Under the pieces are notes generated by a model. That model saw only the letters and a program-made list of their open reading frames with translations. It was not told where the DNA came from and made no database searches. This document shows, piece after piece, positions 1-8,020 of a stretch of DNA of 26,162 nucleotides (the first letter of the stretch is position 1; every line of letters begins with the position of its first letter). The stretch covers positions 1 to 26,162 of the forward strand of contig DMYW01000029.1 of the NCBI GenBank assembly GCA_003482455.1, written 5' to 3'. Position numbers and translations under genes: made by a program. Source of the DNA: Rheinheimera sp. (GTDB lineage: Bacteria; Pseudomonadota; Gammaproteobacteria; Enterobacterales; Alteromonadaceae).

Positions 1-2
1 TA

Positions 3-311
3 CATGTTACTGATGCCAGCTTCGAAGCTGACGTATTACAAGCTGGCACGCCAGTGCTGGTTGACTTCTGGGCTGAGTGGTGTGGTCCGTGCAAAATGAT
101 CGCGCCAATCCTGGACGACGTGGCGAAAGAATATGCAGGCAAAGTTGCCATCGCTAAACTGAACATCGACCAAAACAGCGCGACTACCGGCAAATTCGGT
201 ATCCGCAGCATCCCAACGCTGTTGTTGTTCAAAAACGGTCAAGTTGCCGCCACCAAAATCGGTGCAATGAACCGCACACAACTGAAAGAATTCCTAGACG
301 CCAACGCGTAA
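3..311 (+). CDS. trxA: Thioredoxin 1, 5' end cut off by the window
   Basis: This is a small cytoplasmic disulfide reductase that is reduced by thioredoxin reductase and passes electrons to ribonucleotide reductase and other targets. The frame is open from base 3 (HVTDASFEADVLQ...) to the TAA at 309-311. The active site WCGPC is encoded at about bases 79-93 and the cis-proline loop (SIPTLLLF) follows. About 102 residues are visible against a usual 108, so only about six N-terminal codons are missing. A GTG at base 54 is an internal valine, not the start. rho follows about 200 bp downstream, the usual gammaproteobacterial order. The identification is secure. Confidence 0.97.
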   Translation, partial: HVTDASFEADVLQAGTPVLVDFWAEWCGPCKMIAPILDDVAKEYAGKVAIAKLNIDQNSATTGKFGIRSIPTLLLFKNGQVAATKIGAMNRTQLKEFLDANA

Positions 312-327
312 TAGGTCAAAAAAGCAC

Positions 328-356
328 AAAAAGGCGCACATTTACTGCGCCTTTTT
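328..356 (+). terminator. Rho-independent terminator after trxA
   Basis: AAAAAGGCGC pairs with GCGCCTTTTT around a 9-base loop and runs into a T-rich tract. It lies 17 bp after the trxA stop. The A-rich 5' arm means it could also act on the other strand, but no gene there needs it. Confidence 0.9.
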
Positions 357-511
357 CTTTTTGTCGCTGGACGGCTAAAAGTTAAACTGCTAAGGTGTTT
401 ACCAGCAACTTTTCTACAAACCCGCTTGTTCGTTGATCAATCCACTCCCTTAACTTCCTTGTTCAGCGAATAGCTTTATTTATCCTGTTTATAAAACAAG
501 AACCCATCACT

Positions 512-1780
512 ATGCATTTAACCGAACTGAAGCTGAAGCCGATTAACGAGCTTGTTGATCTGGCCGAGTCCATGGGCCTCGAAAATATGGCCCGTCTGCG
601 CAAGCAAGACATCATCTTCGCCATCCTGAAGTCCCACGCCAAAAATGGCGAAGAAATTTACGGCGACGGCGTCGTGGAAATTCTGGCTGACGGCTTTGGC
701 TTTTTGCGCTCAGCCGACAGCTCTTATCTGGCAGGCCCAGATGACATCTACGTCTCGCCAAGCCAAATTCGCCGCTTTAACTTACGCACTGGCGATAGCA
801 TCTCTGGTTTGATTCGTCCGCCAAAAGAAGGCGAGCGTTATTTTGCGTTGCTGAAAGTCAACGAAGTGAACTTCGGCCGCCCAGAGCAAGCGCGTAACAA
901 AATTCTGTTTGAAAACTTAACGCCGCTGCATGCCAACTCTCGTTTGCGTATGGAACGTGGTAACGGCTCGAAAGAAGACTTAACCGCCCGCGTGCTGGAT
1001 TTAGCCGCGCCTATCGGTAAAGGTCAACGTGGTTTGATTGTCGCACCGCCAAAAGCCGGTAAAACCATTCTGCTGCAAAACATCGCGCAATCGATTGCTT
1101 CCAACCACCCAGACTGTGTGTTGATGGTGTTGTTGATTGACGAACGTCCAGAAGAAGTCACCGAGATGCAACGCTTAGTCAAAGGCGAAGTGGTTGCCTC
1201 AACATTTGACGAGCCAGCCAGCCGTCACGTGCAAGTGGCCGAAATGGTCATCGAAAAAGCCAAACGCTTAGTCGAGCACAAAAAAGACGTGATCATCCTA
1301 CTGGACTCCATCACTCGTTTAGCGCGCGCATACAACACAGTGATCCCAAGCTCAGGCAAGGTATTAACCGGTGGTGTGGACGCTAACGCCCTGCACAAAC
1401 CGAAACGTTTCTTCGGCGCGGCGCGTAACGTCGAAGAAGGCGGTAGCTTGACTATTATCGCCACGGCGCTGGTCGATACCGGTTCGAAAATGGACGAGGT
1501 TATCTACGAAGAGTTTAAAGGTACAGGTAACATGGAACTGCACTTATCGCGCAAAATTGCCGAGCGCCGCGTGTTCCCAGCCATCGACTTCAACCGCTCA
1601 GGTACCCGTCGCGAAGAGCTGCTGACCAGCCAAGAAGAACTGCAAAAAATGTGGATCCTGCGCAAAATCCTCAATCCAATGGATGAGACAGATTGCATGG
1701 AATTCCTTATCGACAAGCTGTCGATGACCAAAACCAATGACGAATTCTTCGACGCGATGAAACGTCAGAAGAACAACTAA
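512..1780 (+). CDS. rho: Transcription termination factor Rho
   Basis: Rho is a hexameric RNA-dependent ATPase that binds nascent C-rich RNA and releases RNA polymerase. The protein has 422 residues, against 419 in E. coli. The order of parts is an N-terminal helical and RNA-binding cold-shock-like domain (about residues 1-130), Walker A PPKAGKT (179-185), Walker B VLMVLLID (203-210) followed by ERPEEVTE, and the LLDSITRLARAY segment of the central pore. The ATG at 512 begins the canonical MHLTELK N-terminus; the ribosome binding site before it is weak. The gene is free-standing, with a leader of about 150 bp after the trxA terminator and its own terminator behind it. Nothing in it is unusual. 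Confidence 0.98.
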   Translation: MHLTELKLKPINELVDLAESMGLENMARLRKQDIIFAILKSHAKNGEEIYGDGVVEILADGFGFLRSADSSYLAGPDDIYVSPSQIRRFNLRTGDSISGLIRPPKEGERYFALLKVNEVNFGRPEQARNKILFENLTPLHANSRLRMERGNGSKEDLTARVLDLAAPIGKGQRGLIVAPPKAGKTILLQNIAQSIASNHPDCVLMVLLIDERPEEVTEMQRLVKGEVVASTFDEPASRHVQVAEMVIEKAKRLVEHKKDVIILLDSITRLARAYNTVIPSSGKVLTGGVDANALHKPKRFFGAARNVEEGGSLTIIATALVDTGSKMDEVIYEEFKGTGNMELHLSRKIAERRVFPAIDFNRSGTRREELLTSQEELQKMWILRKILNPMDETDCMEFLIDKLSMTKTNDEFFDAMKRQKNN

Positions 1781-1782
1781 TA

Positions 1783-1812
1783 AAAAAGCCGGCAGCGATG
1801 CCGGTTTTTTTT
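1783..1812 (+). terminator. Rho-independent terminator after rho
   Basis: The arms CCGGC and GCCGG pair around AGCGAT, flanked by an A-run on the left and eight T on the right. It begins two bases after the rho stop codon. Confidence 0.9.
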
Positions 1813-1935
1813 ATGCGAATTTTACAAGCGGGTGACAATCGCTTGGTTTAAAATCCGCGCCCATAGTATTGGGCACTTGAGTTTGGCGGTTGGGCGCTGA
1901 ACTTAGTCGATGGGTTGTTGGGCAACTTATCGGCA

Positions 1936-1956
1936 CAGGTTTGTTGGGCAAACCTG
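1936..1956 (+). promoter_or_regulatory. Hairpin in the ndh leader
   Basis: CAGGTTTG pairs perfectly with CAAACCTG around TTGGG, about 56 bp before the ndh start. There is no T-run, so it is not a terminator. It may be an operator or an mRNA leader stem. The rest of the gap 1813-2011 shows nothing I can name. Confidence 0.35.
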
Positions 1957-2011
1957 CCAATCAGCAAAAGCTGAAAAAGATTTCATATACACACTTAAAG
2001 GTTAGGAAATT

Positions 2012-3307
2012 ATGGCTATTCCACGCATTGTGATTGTGGGTGGTGGCGCCGGGGGCCTTGAGCTCGCAACCCGACTTGGCAACAAGTTGGGCCAAAAGCA
2101 ACGGGCCGCGATCACGTTAATTGATCGCAACTCGACCCACATCTGGAAACCGCTGCTGCATGAAGTTGCAACCGGCACGCTCGACGTCGACATCGACCAA
2201 GTCACCTACCGCGCTCACGCGACCGCGCATCACTTTGAATTCCAACTCGGCAGTATGACTGGCCTTGACCGTGAGCAACGCCATGTCATTTTGGCGCCGC
2301 TCACCGATGAATCCGGCGAAGAAGTGTTGGCTGAACGCCGCGTCAGCTATGACTATTTAGTGCTGGCGATGGGCAGTGTCTCCAACCACTTTAATACGCC
2401 TGGTATCGCCGAACACTGTATTTTCCTCGACAGCCCCGACCAAGCGCGCCGTTTCCATCGGCGTTTGCTCGAAGCCTATATCAAACTGAATTCACCGCAA
2501 CATCCAAAAGACAACCTGAACATTGCCATCGTCGGTGGCGGCGCGACCGGTGTCGAATTGTCGGCGGAGTTGCACCACGCGGCGAAAGAGTTCAACCAAT
2601 ACGGCTTCACCGAGATGAACCGTGACCGCCTGAAAATTACCTTGGTCGAAGCGGGACCGCGCATTCTGCCAGCGCTGCCAGAACGCATCGCGATGGCCGC
2701 ACACCGCGAACTGGAAAAGTTAGGGGTGAAAGTACGCGTCGCGACCAAAGTCACGTCCGCCAGCGAGCACGGCTTACAGCTAGGCGATGAAGAATTGCCC
2801 GCCGAGCTGATGGTTTGGGCTGCGGGTATTAAAGCACCGGATTTCCTAAAAGATTTAGCTGGCCTTGAAAACAACCGCCTGAACCAACTGCTGGTCAAGC
2901 CAACACTGCAAACCACACGTGATGATCAAATTTACGTGATTGGTGATGCCGCTGGCTTCCCATTGCCTGACAACAAATGGGTACCACCACGTGCGCAATC
3001 GGCGCATCAAATGGCTGAGCATCTGGTGAAAAACCTGCTGGCTGTGCTAGAAGGTCGCCCACAAACGCCGTATCAATACCGTGACCACGGCTCGCTGATT
3101 TCATTAAGTCGGTTTGGTACAGTCGGCAGCCTGATGGGCAACTTAGTCGGCGGCGCTATGATGATTGAAGGACGAATTGCCCGGATGGCTTACATCAGCT
3201 TGTACCGGATGCACCAAGTCGCACTGCACGGTTGGTGGCGCACCATCATGATTTCGGTGATTGGCCGGATTAATAAAATCATTCGGCCACGGCTGAAACT
3301 GCATTGA
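2012..3307 (+). CDS. ndh: Type II NADH:quinone oxidoreductase (NDH-2)
   Basis: This is a single-subunit flavoenzyme on the cytoplasmic face of the inner membrane that passes electrons from NADH to quinone without pumping protons. It has 431 residues (E. coli Ndh has 434). An N-terminal FAD Rossmann motif GGGAGG lies at residues 10-15, a second dinucleotide motif VGGGATGVELSAEL near 173 binds NADH, and the FAD-closing motif IYVIGDAAG lies near 310. The C-terminal part is basic and amphipathic (GRINKIIRPRLKLH), as expected for membrane attachment. The ATG at 2012 has an AGGA ribosome site 6 bp upstream. It is a single-gene unit with its own terminator. The family is certain; exact substrate preference is inferred. 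Confidence 0.93.
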   Translation: MAIPRIVIVGGGAGGLELATRLGNKLGQKQRAAITLIDRNSTHIWKPLLHEVATGTLDVDIDQVTYRAHATAHHFEFQLGSMTGLDREQRHVILAPLTDESGEEVLAERRVSYDYLVLAMGSVSNHFNTPGIAEHCIFLDSPDQARRFHRRLLEAYIKLNSPQHPKDNLNIAIVGGGATGVELSAELHHAAKEFNQYGFTEMNRDRLKITLVEAGPRILPALPERIAMAAHRELEKLGVKVRVATKVTSASEHGLQLGDEELPAELMVWAAGIKAPDFLKDLAGLENNRLNQLLVKPTLQTTRDDQIYVIGDAAGFPLPDNKWVPPRAQSAHQMAEHLVKNLLAVLEGRPQTPYQYRDHGSLISLSRFGTVGSLMGNLVGGAMMIEGRIARMAYISLYRMHQVALHGWWRTIMISVIGRINKIIRPRLKLH

Positions 3308-3318
3308 TCTGACGCAAC

Positions 3319-3345
3319 ACGCCGAGCAATAGCTCGGCGTTTTTT
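3319..3345 (+). terminator. Rho-independent terminator after ndh
   Basis: ACGCCGAGC pairs perfectly with GCTCGGCGT around AATA, followed by a T-run at 3340-3345. Confidence 0.95.
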
Positions 3346-3430
3346 CATCAAAATGTTGCGATTAAACAACATTGCTGTCACCTCGCCTTCGTACACTGCG
3401 CGCAGTTTCAACCACGACAAGGAGTTCGTG

Positions 3431-4489
3431 ATGCACAAGGTGTACTTACCGCAAACTGCTCGCTCCAACCAATATATCTTGGCTGAGTTTGTATTAACCG
3501 ATGACCTGTTAGCAGAATTTGCTGACTACCAACAATGTTATCAAACGATCTGCAAGAAGTTCTTCCAACTGTGTTTGCAACATCAGATCCGCCACAGCCA
3601 TGTCATTGCCAATGACAAACTGCCGGTGGTGCGTTATCACCAAGAATCCTTGCAATTCCAAACGCCTGACCAAATTCTGTTTTTTTACAATCCACTAGTC
3701 CACGAAGGACAACAAGCCTTTTTTGACCCGCACCAGCGTGCGCGCAAAATCAACTTGTTGTTTTTAGCTAGTGGCGAAAATATTCGTCAAGACGCGGCCG
3801 ACTTGCATCAACGCTGTCGCCAAGTATTACTTGGCTTGCAAGAAATGCTGGAGTTGCCTGCCCACGCCATCAAATTACGGGACCACCAGCACCTCACCTA
3901 CGACGTATTTGCTCGGCAAAAACAAGTCACCGAAACCTACGGTTACAAGATGCGTTGCATGACGCAGCGCTATCAACGTCGCGATTGTCTGCTGCCAGAC
4001 AGCACTCATTTGATGAGTTATGTCACTGTAAGTTTGCCGTTTACTCGCACCTTAAAAGAAGTGCTGGGAGTGTCGAGCGAACCTCAGCTGCCCTACAGTG
4101 GCTTGTTTGTGCAATTGGAAGACTTGTTACGCGATGCGGCAAATAGTCGTGGTTTACATCACTTAGCGTTGGTCGCAGACGGTACTACGCCGCTGGTGCG
4201 TAATAGTCATTCGGATAAAGCCCGCGTCAGCCGAGAATTGCGTTTGTTAAGTTTTGACATCAACGACACCACGCCGCAATTGCAAAGTTTCTGGCAGCCG
4301 GATGTGCTCCCTGATACCGTGCATCTGGTATTTGTGGCCACACCAACCGATGTCCATGACCAAGGTTATGCGCGATTTGTCAGCAAAGTCGAAGAGTGTT
4401 TACGCCAACTCGCCCGACAATTAGCGTTAGATCCAGAGCGACAAGACTTGTTGGTTCGATTCCATCAGCACTTAAGTTATTTGATCTAA
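3431..4489 (+). CDS. Conserved protein of unknown function, DUF3083-like
   Basis: A 352-residue soluble protein without signal peptide or membrane segment. I chose the ATG at 3431 because AAGGAG lies just upstream; the open frame reaches back to 3353 but that part runs into the ndh terminator region. The N-terminus (MHKVYLPQTARSNQYILAEF), the Gln/His/Arg-rich composition and the length match my recollection of the DUF3083 family of Shewanella and relatives. This cannot be checked here. No catalytic motif is evident. The gene stands alone between the ndh terminator and a hairpin at 4497, so context gives no hint of function. Confidence 0.75.
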   Translation: MHKVYLPQTARSNQYILAEFVLTDDLLAEFADYQQCYQTICKKFFQLCLQHQIRHSHVIANDKLPVVRYHQESLQFQTPDQILFFYNPLVHEGQQAFFDPHQRARKINLLFLASGENIRQDAADLHQRCRQVLLGLQEMLELPAHAIKLRDHQHLTYDVFARQKQVTETYGYKMRCMTQRYQRRDCLLPDSTHLMSYVTVSLPFTRTLKEVLGVSSEPQLPYSGLFVQLEDLLRDAANSRGLHHLALVADGTTPLVRNSHSDKARVSRELRLLSFDINDTTPQLQSFWQPDVLPDTVHLVFVATPTDVHDQGYARFVSKVEECLRQLARQLALDPERQDLLVRFHQHLSYLI

Positions 4490-4496
4490 ATAACAG

Positions 4497-4527
4497 GGTA
4501 GCCCATCAGTGATAGCGGTGGGCTGCC
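4497..4527 (+). terminator. Hairpin after the DUF3083-like gene
   Basis: GGTAGCCCATC pairs with GGTGGGCTGCC (two or three G-T pairs) around a 9-base loop, 8 bp after the stop codon. Only a short GTTTT follows, so termination may be weak. Confidence 0.55.
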
Positions 4528-4529
4528 AG

Positions 4530-4548
4530 TTTTGCCCGATTTTGCCCG
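4530..4548 (+). promoter_or_regulatory. Tandem TTTTGCCCG boxes upstream of the small secreted protein gene
   Basis: Two exact copies of TTTTGCCCG start at 4530 and 4540, one helical turn apart and 71-90 bp before the start at 4620. The same tandem pair occurs at 7963-7981 upstream of the related secreted gene at 7282-7824. This suggests a shared operator. A part in termination of the preceding gene is the alternative. Confidence 0.5.
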
Positions 4549-4619
4549 TGATAGTGCTGCGTAAACGAGCCCGTGCTCGGTATAGTCGATGACCAAGTGC
4601 TTCAGAAAAGGACAGGTCC

Positions 4620-5102
4620 ATGCTCACTATCACCTCTCACTTACGTACAAATCGCCATCTTGCCAACATCGCATTGTGCAGCAGCGCTTTGCTGCTGACG
4701 GCATTGCCGGTAACGGCGCATCAAGAAGCCATGGAAGCCGGTTGGTGCGCTGAAGGGCGCATCGTGGTGCTTGGCCAACACACGCTGCAAGGCAAGTTAT
4801 TGCAACTGTTTCGCGACCCGAAAGGCAGCTTGTGTCAGCAAACCAAAACCTGCGGTGAATTCGATGACTACACGGCCGCACGCAAAGTCGCCGAGCAACA
4901 ATGCTTGCAATACAGCGAAGTGGAACTGGCCGGCTTAAAAAGCGGTGATGCCGGTACGGTCAGACCAATTTTCCACAGCCCTGCCGTGTTTAAAAACTAC
5001 GAAAAAAACCATCACACCTTGTATCAACTGTCACAAGGCATCAGTTTTTCTTGTGCGATTTGTGTGATGGACCAAGCCAGTCCGCTGTTGCTGGACAAAT
5101 AA
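4620..5102 (+). CDS. Small exported protein with a WCxxGxIV motif
   Basis: 160 residues with a Sec signal peptide: a hydrophobic core at about 17-30 and a likely cut after ALPVTA at 33. The mature part begins with WCAEGRIVVLG and ends with YQLSQGISFSCAICV. The protein at 7282-7824 has the same two landmarks (WCYKGTIVQIG and YFTSQGVKFKMHKC), so I take the two as distant relatives. Paired cysteines suggest a disulfide in the periplasm or outside. The start has AAAAGGACAGG upstream. The gene runs tail-to-tail into the TPR sensor gene with 3 bp between stop codons. I do not recognise a named family. Confidence 0.75.
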   Translation: MLTITSHLRTNRHLANIALCSSALLLTALPVTAHQEAMEAGWCAEGRIVVLGQHTLQGKLLQLFRDPKGSLCQQTKTCGEFDDYTAARKVAEQQCLQYSEVELAGLKSGDAGTVRPIFHSPAVFKNYEKNHHTLYQLSQGISFSCAICVMDQASPLLLDK

Positions 5103-5105
5103 CCG

Positions 5106-7193
5106 TTAATCCAGCAATTCCCCAGGCAAGGTGGCGCCTTGTTCACGCAATTGCTGGCGCAGCTGCAACACTAACTGGTGCAGCTGTTGCTGTATGCCCA
5201 GCACGGGTTGGTGCGTCTGTGAACATTGCGCCAGCACAAAATGTGCGGTCCGCACCACTTCACGCCAACGTGGTTGCTTGGGTAAAGTTTTGAGCGCCAA
5301 ATAACGGTCAAACGAGCGGGTGCGAATACGGCCATCGTCAATGGATACCCGCCAAATACCGCTTTGCTCTGCCAGCTCGATACGACTTTTCCCCGTGGCC
5401 AATTCCCACATCGCCAAACTTTGTTGCATCACCTGCACGTACAATTCGGCCAAGCTAGGTGCCGCTTGGGAAGGCGCTGCTGGCTGATCACCATTGCATT
5501 GCACCAACACCCAACCGGTCTCGCCGGGCAGCACTGTAACTACGACCTCAACCTCTGCAGCAGCTTGATTGTCCTGCCATGGCAACGTTAGCTGCTGCAG
5601 CCGAAACTGCGCTGCCGCGTCGTTCCCCTCGTCGTGGCGACGCCAAAATTCATGCGCATCACCCAATAAACCACGCAGTGGCAATTGTTGCGCCAGATCG
5701 GTCGGTGCTTGATAACGCGCGATAAACGCGGCGTTTGCTTGCAGTAATTGCCCGTCAGTGCTGTAGAGCAACATAGGTTGCGGCCACTGCTCGATCAGCT
5801 GTTGCCACGCTTGGTGGCTAGTTTCCAGTTGCTGAAGTTGCCGCTGATGCCACGCCAGCTGAGTTTGCCACTGCTGCAGTTGGCGCTGACGCATTCGACG
5901 CTGCCACCACAACAAGCCAAGCAGTAGTAAAGCGACGGCAGCACTTGCTGCCAGCAGGTTCCAAAAACGCGCTTGTTGTATCTGCGCGGTCAGCGTCGCA
6001 ATCTGGTTTTGTTGCTGCAAGGCTTGGATTTGCCCACGTTGCTGCTCGTAATCAAATTCGGCGCGGTGCAATTCGGTTTGTTGATCCAGTCGCTGCTGCA
6101 ATTGTTGTTGCCGCAACTGCGCTGCTTGTTGCTGATAATCCAGCGCTTGCGGCCATTGTTGCTGCGCCATCGCATTGATTTGCAACGACTTTAGAATATC
6201 TTGCTGCACACTCGTGTGCTGTTGCTGCTGTGCCAAGCGCAGTGCTTGTTGCAGAAAATCTGCCGCTGGCGCGTGTTTTTGTTGTGCATCCAGCCATTGG
6301 CCTTTGCGCCAGACACTGATGGCGCTGAGCTGTTGCGGGCCTTCTTGTTGTTCAAGTTGGTCAATTCGCACCATGTCTTGTTGCGCTGCTGCCAGCTGGT
6401 TTAGTGCCAGATACCCGGCCATGCGCCATTGCCGCAGTCGTAGCTCGGTTAATGGCGCGCTCGCCTCTGCCAACAGCCTGGTCAATTCGCCAACAGCGGC
6501 AGCAGCGTCCGTTTGCAACAACAACACCGCCAATTCTTCCCGCGCATGCGCCGCTTTAGCGCTAAGTTGTTGTTGCTGATACAAGGCAATCGCTTGCTGT
6601 AAGTAATCTGAGCTTTGCCGCACGTCCCCTAAATTGGCATACAAGCTACCAATATTGTGCAGCGTTACAGCGCGGCCTGCTTCGTCATGCAATTGGGTTT
6701 TCAGACGCAAACTCTCGGTATAGCTTTGCAGCGCTTGTGGCCACTGTTCGAGTGCTTTGTAGGTAGTGCCTAAATCGGATAACACGTAGCTGTGCAAACG
6801 GGCTTGCTCATGCGTTCGAGCCAGCTGCTCCGCTTGGCGAAACCAAGCCAACGCCGCGGCACTTTGCCCCAAGCGATAGTGACTGATACCAAGTTGGCGT
6901 AACAATTGGATTTGTTCGTCGACGGCAAACTGCGCTTGCACAGGCAGCAACGCCAACAGCAGACGCTGCGCTGCTTGAAACTGCTGGGCTTGCATGTAGT
7001 GTTGCGCCAAATGCCACAAGGCTTGACGCCGCGGGTCGGCGGCACCGCTAAGTTGATGCGCGGGCCACTGCAGTTGCTGCTCGCATTCTTGCAACGCGTT
7101 AGCAGGTAATGGTGTTGTTGCAGGCGGTGGGCACGCCGACACGGCCAGACTAGCCAGCAACACCACCACCAATAGCAGACGTTCACTCAACAT
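5106..7193 (-). CDS. TPR / transmembrane / PAS-like sensor protein
   Basis: A 695-residue Gln-rich membrane protein. An N-terminal export segment (1-21, ending VSAC, a possible lipobox) is followed by TPR-type helical repeats to about 330, a Gln-rich coiled coil to about 400, a membrane helix (FWNLLAASAAVALLLLGLLWW, near 410), a second coiled coil, and a PAS-like stretch (PMLLYSTDGQLLQANAAFIARY). A C-terminal basic domain of about 100 residues contains SGIWRV, DDGRIRTR and PKQPRWREVVRTAHFVL. The topology implies periplasmic sensing and cytoplasmic output. There is no histidine kinase, GGDEF or known response domain; the Arg/Trp-rich C-terminus could bind DNA, but this is inference. The start is ATG 7193, with GAGGA upstream. 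It follows the secreted gene at 7282 on the same strand with an 88 bp gap and may be co-transcribed. Confidence 0.75.
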   Translation of the reverse strand: MLSERLLLVVVLLASLAVSACPPPATTPLPANALQECEQQLQWPAHQLSGAADPRRQALWHLAQHYMQAQQFQAAQRLLLALLPVQAQFAVDEQIQLLRQLGISHYRLGQSAAALAWFRQAEQLARTHEQARLHSYVLSDLGTTYKALEQWPQALQSYTESLRLKTQLHDEAGRAVTLHNIGSLYANLGDVRQSSDYLQQAIALYQQQQLSAKAAHAREELAVLLLQTDAAAAVGELTRLLAEASAPLTELRLRQWRMAGYLALNQLAAAQQDMVRIDQLEQQEGPQQLSAISVWRKGQWLDAQQKHAPAADFLQQALRLAQQQQHTSVQQDILKSLQINAMAQQQWPQALDYQQQAAQLRQQQLQQRLDQQTELHRAEFDYEQQRGQIQALQQQNQIATLTAQIQQARFWNLLAASAAVALLLLGLLWWQRRMRQRQLQQWQTQLAWHQRQLQQLETSHQAWQQLIEQWPQPMLLYSTDGQLLQANAAFIARYQAPTDLAQQLPLRGLLGDAHEFWRRHDEGNDAAAQFRLQQLTLPWQDNQAAAEVEVVVTVLPGETGWVLVQCNGDQPAAPSQAAPSLAELYVQVMQQSLAMWELATGKSRIELAEQSGIWRVSIDDGRIRTRSFDRYLALKTLPKQPRWREVVRTAHFVLAQCSQTHQPVLGIQQQLHQLVLQLRQQLREQGATLPGELLD

Positions 7194-7281
7194 CAAGCGC
7201 AGTTCCTCTTTCGATCTGCGCTTGATGGTAACAGCTTCACTTCGAAAATATTAGCGGTTTGTCTTACAACAAACTCACTGG

Positions 7282-7824
7282 CTATTTACGTTCGATCACA
7301 GTTGTGTCTTCGCTTTGTGACCAATATTTCGTTGCGCCTTCAGCACCTTCCAGCGGCTCGAACTTCATACCATCAGTCGGCTCTTTGAATTTCTCAACTT
7401 CCACATTGCGCACCAATGGTGGGATGGTATAGCACTTGTGCATCTTAAATTTCACGCCTTGGCTGGTGAAGTAGTAGCCAGGACCGACCATGTTAGTCAG
7501 GGTGTACGGCGCATAATGCGTCACTCGCACTTGGCCTGAACCCGGCACGCTGTAGCCACCCCAGCCGCCGCCACCGCCAGCGAAGGTACTGGCGTAGTTG
7601 TTGCTGGCCGTGAAGGCTTTATACACTTCCGCATCGGCAACACCTACCGGCACTGTGCCGGTAAAGTTGGCCAGAATTTGTGCTTGGGTCCAGTTCACAT
7701 CACCGATTTGCACTATGGTGCCTTTGTAGCACCAAGGCACGGCGTGGGTTTGCATGGATGCTGTTGCGGCCATTAAGAAACCGGCAAGCGCGGCAATTTT
7801 TGAAAGTGGGCGTGTCATGGTCAT
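7282..7824 (-). CDS. Exported Gly-rich protein with a WCxxGxIV motif
   Basis: 180 residues. I start it at the ATG at 7824 because CAGGA lies 8 bp upstream; a TTG at 7845 is possible but lacks that spacing. A signal peptide ends near THA at residue 28. The mature protein starts VPWCYKGTIVQIGD, carries a Gly-rich loop (AGGGGGWGGYS) and ends in a charged tail. Its WCxxGxIV and SQGxxFxxxxC landmarks match the secreted protein at 4620-5102. The TPR sensor gene lies directly downstream on the same strand. Upstream is the four-box GGGCAA/TTGCCC array. Function unknown; a ligand or partner of the sensor is a guess from context. Confidence 0.72.
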   Translation of the reverse strand: MTMTRPLSKIAALAGFLMAATASMQTHAVPWCYKGTIVQIGDVNWTQAQILANFTGTVPVGVADAEVYKAFTASNNYASTFAGGGGGWGGYSVPGSGQVRVTHYAPYTLTNMVGPGYYFTSQGVKFKMHKCYTIPPLVRNVEVEKFKEPTDGMKFEPLEGAEGATKYWSQSEDTTVIERK

Positions 7825-7939
7825 GTTGTCATTCCTGTTGATCAAATGAACCCCAGCATGAGGTGGCTAGGGCAGTTGCACTGTTGCGAACTGTGATTTC
7901 ATGGTGATCGAGCACCGGGGAACAACCAAGCAAAACCCC

Positions 7940-7981
7940 GGGCAAACTAGGGCAAGTAACGGTTTTGCCCGCTTTTGCCCG
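7940..7981. promoter_or_regulatory. Four-part inverted array of GGGCAA / TTTTGCCC boxes
   Basis: GGGCAA occurs at 7940 and 7950, and TTTTGCCCG at 7963 and 7973. That is two tandem pairs, each with a 10 bp period, facing each other. It lies 117-158 bp upstream of the secreted gene start at 7824 and about 40 bp past the stop of thpR. It could be an operator for a dimer-of-dimers regulator. Read as RNA it could also fold as a terminator stem for thpR. Confidence 0.5.
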
Positions 7982-8020
7982 CGTCTTTAGTGGCGTTAAG
8001 TGAGGGACGGTTAGCCATAG

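Noticed and set aside
3353..3430. Longer N-terminus for the DUF3083-like protein
   Set aside because: The ATG at 3431 has a proper AAGGAG site; the upstream part begins just after the ndh terminator and lacks one.
5945..6579. Open frames on the + strand inside the TPR sensor gene
   Set aside because: They are Cys/Arg or Leu-rich shadows of a Gln-rich coding region, with no signal of their own.
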